Shown one piece after another: positions 6,190-15,513 of a DNA stretch of 23,450 nt. The position numbers were made by a program, and so were the translations under genes. Under the pieces are notes generated by a model, which worked only from the letters and a program-made list of their open reading frames with translations, did no database searches and had not been told where the DNA came from. The DNA lies in the NCBI GenBank assembly GCA_964596775.1, contig CAZQVN010000059.1, positions 1-23,450 on the forward strand, in the 5' to 3' direction. How positions within the stretch are numbered: the first letter of the stretch is position 1; the number at the start of each line of letters is the position of its first letter. Source of the stretch: CAZQVN01 sp964596775 (GTDB lineage: Bacteria > Eisenbacteria > RBG-16-71-46 > JABDJR01 > JAWXBZ01).

Positions 6190-7662
6190 ATGGTGATGAT
6201 CCGATCGAGCTGTCCGCCACGCATCCTCCCGGCGCTCCTGGCCGGAATGATCGCCGTGATGTGCGCCGTTCCCGTGCACGGGGCCCCCTCCGAGTCCGAC
6301 CCGCTCACTCCGCAGGCGCGTTTCATGAGCGGCAAGCTGTACATCGGCCAGAAACTGTACGAGCGGGCCGAGGAGCAGATCCGCGTGGCGGTGGAGGGGG
6401 ATTCCACGAAGGCTGTGTACCGCGCGTGGTGGGCGATCGCCCTCTGCGAGGTCGCGGCCGAACGGCTCCAGGCCAGCGCGTCCATCCGCGACCTCGATCG
6501 GCGCATCGAGGCCCTGCGGGCGCTGGAACCCCTGTACCGCCAGGCCTTCCGCCAGTTTTCGCGGGCCCAGGAGCTGGATCCCGACGACATGCCGCGGTTC
6601 TGCGCGGATCACCAGGTCCACTACTGGGTCGACGGGTTCAAGCAGGCCGAGGGGATGTTCCGGAATCACAACTACGAGGAGTCGCTGGCCCTGCTCCGGG
6701 TCCTGGCCGAGCTGGATCCGTCCGAGCCGCAGGGTTTCCTGACCATGGCCCACTGCCTCGACAAGCTCGACCGGCAGCACGAGGCGGTGGAGCAGGCCGG
6801 GATCGCGGTGGAGCTGGCGCTGGCGAAGATCGCCGAGGCCGACTGTGACAACCTCCGCACCCGGAAGGCGCGGCTGGATTGCACGCGCCGCCGCGACCAG
6901 CACCGGCAGATCGTCGACAACGTGGACAGTTTCCTGCGCAGCCGGAACCTCGTGCTCGGCAACCAGGCGTTCGACGCGTCCATGGCCGCGGAGGGGATCG
7001 AGGAGCGGCGCCGGCATCTCGGTGATGCCGTCCTCTACTTCGAGAAGAGCCTGGCCATCGATCCCCGGCTCGATGTCGTCCGGTTCCGGCTCGGAAACGC
7101 CTACTATTCCCTCGCGGAAACATACGGCGAGGAGGGGGACACGGCGCGGGCGCACCAGCTCTACCGCCGATCCGCCGTGGAGTTCTTCGAGCTGGCCAAT
7201 GCCGAATCGCTGTCCGCGAACGTCCGCGGCGACGCCCTGTTCAACGGCAAGAACGCGCTCTATGCGATACGCGCCTGGGGCGAACTGCTCCCGTATCTCG
7301 AGCACACCGTGGACATCGATCCCAGGGACGCCGCGGCCTACCGCCGGGTGGCCGAGTGCCTGGCCGAGCTGAAGAGGTCGCAGGAGGCGGTGTCCTACCT
7401 CATGATGTGCAACGCGCTTTCGGAAAACGGCGTGATGGGGAAGGTGGCCGAATTGACGGCGGCCGTCCGGGCGTCCGTGGACGGCGGCGACGAAGCGGAG
7501 GCGCTCCGGGAACTCGGCGACCCCGACGAGATTCGGACGTATCGCGAGATGGACTCCGGCCGCACGATCCGCACCTGGATCTGGTGGAACCGCGGCGAAG
7601 TCCGCCACTTCGTCGACGGCCGCGCGGTCGGCGCGATCGCGTTCACCCCGCCGGCCGGTTGA
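6190..7662 (+). CDS. Exported TPR-repeat protein
   Basis: 490 aa. The N-terminus is a signal peptide (to about VPVHGA near residue 32). The rest is all-helical with tetratricopeptide-like helix pairs. Clear ones are around residues 155-205 (NYEESLALLRVLAELDPSEP, GFLTMAHCLDKLDRQHEAVE), 275-325 (DAVLYFEKSLAIDPRLDVVRF) and 370-410 (YLEHTVDIDPRDAAAYRRVA). The C-terminus changes to a short strand-rich segment (TIRTWIWWNRGEVRHFVDGRAVGAIAF). TPR proteins serve as periplasmic scaffolds; no partner can be named from the sequence. ATG at 6190 is annotated, and ATG at 6196 (two codons later) is equally possible. It is transcribed divergently from the GH18 gene and converges on the oxidoreductase gene. 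Confidence 0.82.
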   Translation: MVMIRSSCPPRILPALLAGMIAVMCAVPVHGAPSESDPLTPQARFMSGKLYIGQKLYERAEEQIRVAVEGDSTKAVYRAWWAIALCEVAAERLQASASIRDLDRRIEALRALEPLYRQAFRQFSRAQELDPDDMPRFCADHQVHYWVDGFKQAEGMFRNHNYEESLALLRVLAELDPSEPQGFLTMAHCLDKLDRQHEAVEQAGIAVELALAKIAEADCDNLRTRKARLDCTRRRDQHRQIVDNVDSFLRSRNLVLGNQAFDASMAAEGIEERRRHLGDAVLYFEKSLAIDPRLDVVRFRLGNAYYSLAETYGEEGDTARAHQLYRRSAVEFFELANAESLSANVRGDALFNGKNALYAIRAWGELLPYLEHTVDIDPRDAAAYRRVAECLAELKRSQEAVSYLMMCNALSENGVMGKVAELTAAVRASVDGGDEAEALRELGDPDEIRTYREMDSGRTIRTWIWWNRGEVRHFVDGRAVGAIAFTPPAG

Positions 7663-7734
7663 CCGGCGTACGTCGGAGCCGGCGAGCCGGGCCCGACCGC
7701 CCGCCCGGCCGGTGCCCCGCCCGCGGGCCGGAGA

Positions 7735-8700
7735 TCAGCGCGGGTCGGCCTTGAGCAGGATCTCCACGTTCCTCAGACCTTCCCCGCCGTCCACTTCCGG
7801 CGGCCGGTCGTTCCGGACCGCGTCCATGAAATCCGCGATCTCCCCCCGGTAGGGATCCTCGACGGGAAACGGATGATCGCTTCCGTTCATCACGATCGAC
7901 CCCTTGCCGAACGCGCCGAGCGTGCCGCGGCAGATCACCGAACCCTCCACGCCGTAAATCTCCGCCGACGGTTCCGAGTCGAACAGGACCGAAGTCACGA
8001 TCTCCGCGGTGGCGCCGGACTCGAACCGGAGCATCACGAGCGCGGTTTCATCGTTCGGCCCCTTGTGGACCGGCCGGGTGACAAGGCTCTTGACCTCGAC
8101 GACCTCTCCGGCGCCGGGGAGCATCACCCAGCGCGTGAAATCCAGGCAGTGCGTGCCGACGCCGGCCAGCCCCCACCAGCGGCCGACCGAGTCGGAGGCG
8201 CGCCAGTTGGAGTTGTCCGGGGCGTGGTACGTCCACTGGACGCGGACGTGGCGGAGCGTGCCGATCGCGCCGGCGTGGATCTTCGGAACGACATCGCGGT
8301 GTCCGGCGTGCCAGCGCAGGTGATAGGCCACGCCGAGCTTTACTCCGGCGGCGCGGCAGGCGTCGACCATGGCCCGCGCTCCTTCCGCGGTCGTGGCCAT
8401 CGGCTTTTCCACGAGGACGTGCTTGCCGGCCTTCGCCGCGGCCACGGCCTGCTCCGCGTGCAGGCCGTCCGGCGTGGCCAGGAGCACGGCGTCCAGTTCC
8501 GGGTCGGCCAGGAGTTGCGCGTAGTCGGTGTACGCCGGCGTCGGGGATTGTGCTACGTGACGCCCTGCAAAGTCCCGCGCCCTGTCCGCGTCGCGGGACA
8601 GCACGCTCCAGACGACGGCGCCGGGAACGGTGCGGATGGCCGGAGCCAGGAAGCGGTCGGCAATCTTTCCCGGGCCGATGATGCCCCATTTGAAACTCAT
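7735..8700 (-). CDS. Gfo/Idh/MocA-family NAD(P)-dependent oxidoreductase
   Basis: 321 aa. The ATG at 8700 follows AGAGGAG with a 9-nt spacer. The N-terminal Rossmann fold starts WGIIGPGKIADRF. The conserved cofactor/active-site motif E98-K99-P100 sits in GKHVLVEKPMATT, preceded by AVLLATPDGLHAEQ. The C-terminal alpha/beta domain carries the G-x-H-x-x-D motif (GVGTHCLDFTRW) and ends with EDPYRGEIADFMDAVRND. The family oxidises or reduces sugars, inositols and related hydroxyl compounds; the substrate cannot be read from the sequence. It is divergent from the yjbQ-like gene across an 83-bp gap, and convergent with the TPR gene across a 72-bp GC-rich gap that contains CCGGCC/GGCCGG inverted repeats. 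Confidence 0.9.
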   Translation of the reverse strand: MSFKWGIIGPGKIADRFLAPAIRTVPGAVVWSVLSRDADRARDFAGRHVAQSPTPAYTDYAQLLADPELDAVLLATPDGLHAEQAVAAAKAGKHVLVEKPMATTAEGARAMVDACRAAGVKLGVAYHLRWHAGHRDVVPKIHAGAIGTLRHVRVQWTYHAPDNSNWRASDSVGRWWGLAGVGTHCLDFTRWVMLPGAGEVVEVKSLVTRPVHKGPNDETALVMLRFESGATAEIVTSVLFDSEPSAEIYGVEGSVICRGTLGAFGKGSIVMNGSDHPFPVEDPYRGEIADFMDAVRNDRPPEVDGGEGLRNVEILLKADPR

Positions 8701-8783
8701 GTGTCGGAACTCCTCTGGTGTCGGGTCAGCGTGCCGGTTACCCCTGTCCCTTCCGGAACCATTCGGGATACCATCCAGCTCTC

Positions 8784-9206
8784 ATGATGCATCAGCACCA
8801 GACAATTGTCTCCATCTCGGTGCCCGGCCCCGGGCTGCATCTCGTCACGAGCCGGATCGAGGACATCGTCCGGGCCGCGGGGATCGCGACCGGCCTGTGC
8901 CAGGTGTTCGTCCGGCACACGTCCGCTTCGCTGCTGATCCAGGAAAACGCGGACCCGAGCGCCCGTCACGACCTGGAGCGGTACTTCGACCGGATCGCTC
9001 CGGAGAACGACCCGGAGTACACCCACACGGCCGAGGGCCCGGACGACATGCCGGCGCATCTCAAGGCGGCGCTGACGTCCACGTCGGAAATCGTTCCGGT
9101 TGTCGGGGGGCGGCTGGGACTCGGTACCTGGCAGGGGATCTACCTGTTCGAGCACCGCGCGGGGCGGTCGACGCGGGATTTGATCGTGACCGTGTGGGGG
9201 GAGTAA
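8784..9206 (+). CDS. yjbQ: YjbQ/UPF0047 family protein
   Basis: 140 aa, the normal length for the family. The ATG at 8784 is chosen because the family begins a few residues before the first beta strand (HQTIVSISVPGPG); an in-frame extension to 8718 reads as non-conserved. Signature segments are present: VFVRHTSASLLIQENADP (H45), EYTHTAEGPDDMPAHLKAAL (H81, H92) and GTWQGIYLFEHR (115-125). Members form compact trimers. E. coli YjbQ can replace ThiE weakly, which is why databases use the name 'secondary thiamine-phosphate synthase', but the physiological role is not settled. It is divergent from the oxidoreductase gene. The stop at 9206 is about 50 bp before the suf operator region, so it may be transcribed separately. 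Confidence 0.9.
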   Translation: MMHQHQTIVSISVPGPGLHLVTSRIEDIVRAAGIATGLCQVFVRHTSASLLIQENADPSARHDLERYFDRIAPENDPEYTHTAEGPDDMPAHLKAALTSTSEIVPVVGGRLGLGTWQGIYLFEHRAGRSTRDLIVTVWGE

Positions 9207-9221
9207 ACCCCATTTTCCCGC

Positions 9222-9277
9222 TTGCTTTGCCCCTCCGCCCCCTGCTACTGTTCCAAATCAGGACTGATTTGGTCCTA
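9222..9277 (+). promoter_or_regulatory. suf operon promoter with overlapping inverted-repeat operators
   Basis: A possible promoter is TTGCTT (9222-9227) with TACTGT (9246-9251), 18-bp spacer. Directly over the predicted transcription start lies a perfect inverted repeat, CCAAATCA (9253-9260) / TGATTTGG (9265-9272). Offset from it is a second palindrome, AGGAC (9260-9264) / GTCCT (9272-9276), 7-nt spacer. The second resembles the GACT...GTC core of IscR type-1 sites. Placement at +1 fits repression by the Rrf2 protein encoded 25 bp downstream. The inverted repeats are seen directly; the operator role is inferred. Confidence 0.6.
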
Positions 9278-9297
9278 TTTAATGTGTGAGGTTGGCA

Positions 9298-9812
9298 TTG
9301 ATCCGCATCACGAAGCAGGCCGATTACGCGATTATCCTCCTGGGGCAATTCGTAAATAGCGGCAATAACACGACTTACAACGCACGGGACCTGGCCGGCG
9401 CCACGAAGCTGCCGCTTCCGATGGTCGGCAAGATCCTGAAGACGCTGGTCCGGGGATCGCTTCTCGAGTCCCACCGCGGTGTGAAGGGGGGCTACGCCCT
9501 GACGCGGCGGCCGGAGGAGATCTCGGTGGACGAGATCATCGGCGTCATGGAAGGGCCGATCGGCCTCACGGAATGCACGGTGCACGGGGATTGCGAGTAC
9601 GAAACGTTCTGCCCGGCCCGTTCGAACTGGAACAAGATCAACCAGGCGGTGCTGAAGGCGCTGCGTGGGATCTCGCTGGCCGAGATGGCCCCGCCCGCGC
9701 GGAACGGCAAGGAAGAAGACGCGGGACACGTCCGCGACACGGACGACGAACTGATGTGCGACATATCCGCGCCGCTCTCCGAGCGGAGAACGGCTTTGAT
9801 CAAGGAGACCCG

Positions 9813-9816
<4 letters not shown>
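9298..9816 (+). CDS. Rrf2-family iron-sulfur-cluster regulator (IscR-like)
   Basis: 172 aa. I place the start at TTG 9298, six bases after GTGAGG; this gives the family-typical N-terminus MIRITKQADYAIILL. A GTG at 9286 is the alternative but overlaps that ribosome site. A winged helix spans residues ~1-75 (NARDLAGATKLPLPMVGKIL, wing HRGVKGGYAL). C93, C99 and C105 reproduce the Cys-x5-Cys-x5-Cys cluster ligands of IscR. It should therefore bind a [2Fe-2S] or similar cluster and switch suf transcription with cluster supply. The stop overlaps the sufB start (ATGA at 9813), so it is the first gene of the suf operon. A C-terminal extension rich in charged residues (NGKEEDAGHVRDTDDEL) follows the core. 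Confidence 0.92.
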
Positions 9817-11261
<1,445 letters not shown>

Positions 11262-11323
11262 TCCGGCGCTCTGGATGCATAGATCCTGACCGACACACAT
11301 CACGAAAGAAGGAGATAGAGGGA

Positions 11324-12085
<762 letters not shown>

Positions 12086-12096
12086 AGGGGCGGGCG

Positions 12097-13425
12097 ATGA
12101 TGGAGATCACATTGGAATCCAACCCGTACCTGTCCCGTTTCGAGGCGCTGGAAAAGAGCATGAACGGTTCCGCGCCGGCCTGGCTCATGGACATGCGAAA
12201 GTCGGCCATCCAGCGCTTTGCCGAACTCGGCTTCCCGACGACGAAGGATGAAGAGTGGCGGTTCACGAACGTGGCCCCGATCGCGAAGGCGGCGTTCGAG
12301 CCGTTCGAGCCCGGCGAGGCCGGCTGGACCGTCGAAAAACTGGAAGCGCTCACGTTCGGCGGCCCGGGCGTTCACCGGATCGTGTTCGTGAACGGCCGCT
12401 ACTCGGCCGGTCTCTCCGCGGTCGGCACGCTCCCGAAGGGGGTGCGGGTCGAAAGCCTGTCTGTGGCCATGGAGAAGACGCCGGACGACGTGCGCCGGGC
12501 GCTCGGGCGGTCCGCTCACCACGAAAACCAGGCGTTCGCCGCGCTCAACACCGCGTTCTTTGCCGACGGCGCGTTCATCCAGGTGCCGGACGGAGTTCTC
12601 TTCGAGGACACCGTGCACGTGATCTTCGCCGTGACGCCCGGAGCGAAGCCCGGCATCAGCCACCCGCGGAACCTCGTGGTGGCCGGAAAGTCGGCCCAGC
12701 TGACCGTGGTGCAGAGCTACCTCGGCGGAAAGGGGCAGTACCTGACGAACGCGGTCACCGAGATCGCCGCGGACGACAACGCCGTGGTGGACCACTACGT
12801 GCTGCAGCAGGAAAGCACCGCGGCGTTCCACACGTCGGTTCTCGACCTGAACGCGTCCCGCTCCGCGGTCGTGTCGAACCAGTCCTACACGTTCGGCGGG
12901 GCGATCGTCCGGAACGACGTCAATCTCGTGCTGTCCGGCGAAGGCGCCGAGGGGACGATCAACGGCCTCACCGTCGTGAACGGCGAGCAGCACGTGGACA
13001 ATCACACGAGCATCGACCACGCCGTGCCCCACTGCAACAGCTACGAGCTGTACAAGGGAGTCCTGGACGGCAAGGCGCGGAACGTGTTCAACGGCCGGAT
13101 CCTCGTGCGGAAGGACGCGCAGAAGACGGACTCCAAGCAGACGAACAAGAACCTGCTGCTGTCGCCGGACGCGCTGGCCAACTCCAATCCGCAGCTCGAG
13201 ATCTACGCCGACGACGTGAAGTGCACGCACGGCGCCACGATCGGCCAGCTCGACGAAACGGCGCTGTTCTACCTCCGCTCGCGGGGCATTCCCATGGACG
13301 AGGCGCGGCACATTCTCACGTACGCGTTCGCCGGAAACCTCGTCACCCGCATCAAGGTGCCCGGTCTCAAGGATCGTGTCGACGCGATGCTCGCGAGCCG
13401 GCTCCGGGACACCACCGGGTCATGA
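12097..13425 (+). CDS. sufD: Fe-S assembly protein SufD
   Basis: 442 aa. The start is ATG 12097 (a second ATG follows directly at 12100) after AGAGGGGCGGG; an in-frame extension to 12049 would overlap sufC and is not conserved. SufD is the SufB paralogue that completes the scaffold and is linked to iron delivery. The N-terminal helical part contains PTTKDEEWRFTNVAPI, a family hallmark. The beta-helix core includes HVIFAVTPG, VQSYLGG and DNHTSIDHAVPHCNSYELYKG. The C-terminal part has KCTHGATIGQLDETALFYLRSRG; its histidine matches the functional H360 of E. coli SufD. The stop overlaps sufS by 4 nt. Confidence 0.95.
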   Translation: MMEITLESNPYLSRFEALEKSMNGSAPAWLMDMRKSAIQRFAELGFPTTKDEEWRFTNVAPIAKAAFEPFEPGEAGWTVEKLEALTFGGPGVHRIVFVNGRYSAGLSAVGTLPKGVRVESLSVAMEKTPDDVRRALGRSAHHENQAFAALNTAFFADGAFIQVPDGVLFEDTVHVIFAVTPGAKPGISHPRNLVVAGKSAQLTVVQSYLGGKGQYLTNAVTEIAADDNAVVDHYVLQQESTAAFHTSVLDLNASRSAVVSNQSYTFGGAIVRNDVNLVLSGEGAEGTINGLTVVNGEQHVDNHTSIDHAVPHCNSYELYKGVLDGKARNVFNGRILVRKDAQKTDSKQTNKNLLLSPDALANSNPQLEIYADDVKCTHGATIGQLDETALFYLRSRGIPMDEARHILTYAFAGNLVTRIKVPGLKDRVDAMLASRLRDTTGS

Positions 13426-14693
13426 AACCGCTGACCGATCACCCGGCCGCCCCGGAACCGCGGGTTTCGGCGGCGCCGTTCGACGCCCGCAAGGCGCGCC
13501 TGGACTTTCCGATCCTCGGGAAGTCCGTGCACGGCAGGCCGCTCGTCTACCTGGACAACGCGGCCACGACGCAGAAGCCGCGGGCGGTGCTCGACGCGAT
13601 CGAGCACTACTACGAGGAGCTGAACTCCAACGTCCATCGCGGCGTTCACTGGCTGTCGACGCACGCCACCGACGCCTACGAGGGCGCCCGGGAGACGGCG
13701 CGTTCCTTCATCAACGCGATGACCGTCGAGGAGGTCGTCTTCGTCCGCGGCACCACCGAGGGGATCAACCTGGTGATGCAGACGTACGGCCGCACGCACG
13801 TGGGGCCGGGTGATGAGATCGTGATCTCGGCGATGGAGCATCACTCGAACATCGTGCCCTGGCAGATGCTGTGCCAGGAAAAGGGAGCGGTGCTCAAGGT
13901 CGTGCCGATCAACGACGACGGCGAGTTCCTCTTCGAGGAGTACGAAAAACTCCTGTCGGACAGGACGAAGCTCGTGGCCGTCGTGCACGTGTCGAACGCG
14001 CTGGGAACGGTCACGCCCATCAAGAAGATCATCGCGGCGGCCCGAAAGCGCGGCGTTCCGGTCCTCGTGGACGGCGCGCAGGCGGCGGCGCATCTCCGGA
14101 TCGACGTTCAGGATCTGGACTGCGATTTCTACGTGCTGTCCGGCCACAAGCTGTTCAGCCCGACCGGCATCGGCGTCCTCTACGGAAAGTCGAAATGGCT
14201 GGACTCCCTGCCCCCGTGGCAGGGGGGCGGCGACATGATCCTCTCCGTGACGTTCGAGAAGACGACGTACAACAAGCCGCCGTACAAGTTCGAGGCCGGC
14301 ACGCCGAACATCGAGGGGGCGGTCGGCCTGGCCGCCGGAATCAAATACCTGGAAGGGCTCGGCCTGCCCGCGGTGGAGGCCTACGAAACGGAATTGATGG
14401 CCTACGCCACGAAGGTCATCACGGCCATACCCGGCGTCCGGATGATCGGCACCGCGCGGGAAAAATCGGGCGTCCTCTCCTTCGTGATGGAGGGGATCCA
14501 CCCGCACGACATCGGCACGATCCTCGACCAGGAGGGGGTGGCGGTGCGCACCGGGCATCACTGTGCCCAGCCGGTCATGGACCGGTTCAAGGTTCCGGCC
14601 ACCGCGCGCGCCTCGCTGGCCCTGTACAACACGCGGGACGACATCGACGCGCTGGCAACCGGACTCGAAGCCGTGAAAAGGATGTTCGCGTAA
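13422..14693 (+). CDS. sufS: Cysteine desulfurase SufS
   Basis: 423 aa, type II (group II) PLP-dependent cysteine desulfurase that removes sulfur from L-cysteine for cluster assembly. ATG at 13422 overlaps the sufD stop. Conserved residues: LDNAATTQKP (44-53), EHHSNIVPW (139-147), D217 and Q220 in VDGAQ, PLP lysine K243 in SGHKLFSPTG, and catalytic C381 in RTGHHCAQP. The short loop around C381 is typical of SufS rather than IscS. Next to a SufU it would use that protein as sulfur acceptor; no sufE is present. About 20 poorly conserved residues precede the first conserved segment. The stop shares one base with the sufU start (TAATG). Confidence 0.97.
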   Translation: MKPLTDHPAAPEPRVSAAPFDARKARLDFPILGKSVHGRPLVYLDNAATTQKPRAVLDAIEHYYEELNSNVHRGVHWLSTHATDAYEGARETARSFINAMTVEEVVFVRGTTEGINLVMQTYGRTHVGPGDEIVISAMEHHSNIVPWQMLCQEKGAVLKVVPINDDGEFLFEEYEKLLSDRTKLVAVVHVSNALGTVTPIKKIIAAARKRGVPVLVDGAQAAAHLRIDVQDLDCDFYVLSGHKLFSPTGIGVLYGKSKWLDSLPPWQGGGDMILSVTFEKTTYNKPPYKFEAGTPNIEGAVGLAAGIKYLEGLGLPAVEAYETELMAYATKVITAIPGVRMIGTAREKSGVLSFVMEGIHPHDIGTILDQEGVAVRTGHHCAQPVMDRFKVPATARASLALYNTRDDIDALATGLEAVKRMFA

Positions 14694-15142
14694 TGTCGGA
14701 TCTCCGCGATCTCTACCAGGACATCATCCTCGACCACTACAAGAAGCCCCGGAACTTCGGCGAGCTGTCCGACGCGTCCGGCAAGGCCGACGGTTTCAAC
14801 CCGCTCTGCGGCGACAAGCTGACGGTGTACCTCAAGGTGGACGGCGACATCGTCCAGGACGTTCGCTTCGAGGGCTCCGGCTGCGCCATCTCCACGGCGT
14901 CCGCGTCGATCATGACCGACGCGCTGAAGGGGAAGACCAGGAAGGAAGCCGAGGCGCTGTTCGAGGTCTTTCACAGGATGATCACCGGCCAGGGGGACGT
15001 GCCGGACACCGACGAACTCGGCAAGCTGGCCGTGTTCTCCGGCGTCCGCGACTACCCGGTGCGCGTCAAGTGCGCCACGCTGGCCTGGCACACGTTGAAG
15101 GCGGCCCTGGAAGACAAGGGCGAGCCCGTCACCACGGAATAG
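14693..15142 (+). CDS. sufU: SufU zinc-dependent sulfurtransferase / scaffold-like protein
   Basis: 149 aa. ATG at 14693 overlaps the sufS stop by one base. It begins LRDLYQDIILDHYKKPRNFG, diagnostic of the IscU/SufU fold. Cysteines C39 (NPLCGDK, with D41), C64 (GSGCAIS) and C127 (VRVKCATLAW) match the SufU set that binds zinc and accepts persulfide from SufS. The insertion between C64 and C127 is longer than in IscU, which supports SufU. The position directly after sufS fits the SufS-SufU pair of Gram-positive and many other phyla. Confidence 0.95.
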   Translation: MSDLRDLYQDIILDHYKKPRNFGELSDASGKADGFNPLCGDKLTVYLKVDGDIVQDVRFEGSGCAISTASASIMTDALKGKTRKEAEALFEVFHRMITGQGDVPDTDELGKLAVFSGVRDYPVRVKCATLAWHTLKAALEDKGEPVTTE

Positions 15143-15152
15143 GCGGTAAACA

Positions 15153-15476
15153 ATGAGCGAAGCCAACGTCGACACGAAGGAACTCGAGGCCCAGGTCATC
15201 GAGGTCCTGAAGAACACGTTCGACCCGGAAATCCCGGTCAACATCTACGACCTCGGGATGATCTACAACGTGGACGTGAAGCCCGACGGTGAAGTCAACG
15301 TCCGCATGACGCTGACCTCCCCGATGTGCCCGGTGGCCGGCACGCTCCCCGGCGAGGTGGAAACCCGGATCCGCGGCCTGGAAGCGGTGACGAAAGCCAC
15401 CGTGGAGCTCGTGTGGGAGCCGATGTGGGACAAGGACATGATTTCGGAAGCGGCGAAGTTGCAGTTGAATTTGTAG
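15153..15476 (+). CDS. sufT: SufT / MIP18-family (DUF59) Fe-S maturation protein
   Basis: 107 aa. ATG at 15153 lies 10 bp after the sufU stop, so it is the last gene of the suf operon. The DUF59 signature DPEIPVNIYDLGMIYNV (24-40) is intact, followed by MTLTSPMCPVAG with the conserved reactive C59 and VELVWEPMWDKDMISEAAKL at the C-terminus. SufT is an auxiliary factor needed for maturation of some iron-sulfur proteins under high demand; related proteins work in cytosolic Fe-S assembly (CIA2) and phenylacetyl-CoA oxygenase (PaaD). Confidence 0.93.
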   Translation: MSEANVDTKELEAQVIEVLKNTFDPEIPVNIYDLGMIYNVDVKPDGEVNVRMTLTSPMCPVAGTLPGEVETRIRGLEAVTKATVELVWEPMWDKDMISEAAKLQLNL

Positions 15477-15484
15477 GGAGGAAC

Positions 15485-15511
15485 GCCGCGGAAGTTCCGC
15501 GCCGCGGCTTT
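15485..15511. terminator. Putative bidirectional terminator between sufT and rapA
   Basis: GCCGCGG (15485-15491) pairs perfectly with CCGCGGC (15502-15508) and is followed by TTT. An overlapping alternative stem, GCGGAA (15488-15493) / TTCCGC (15495-15500), is also possible. It sits in the 37-bp gap between two convergent genes, where a shared terminator is expected. The T-tract is short. Confidence 0.45.
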
Positions 15512-15513
15512 CC

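Noticed and set aside
12255..13421. N-terminal extension of the sufS reading frame
   Set aside because: It would overlap all of sufD; the translation is Arg/Gly-rich noise and the conserved SufS sequence starts after the ATG at 13422.
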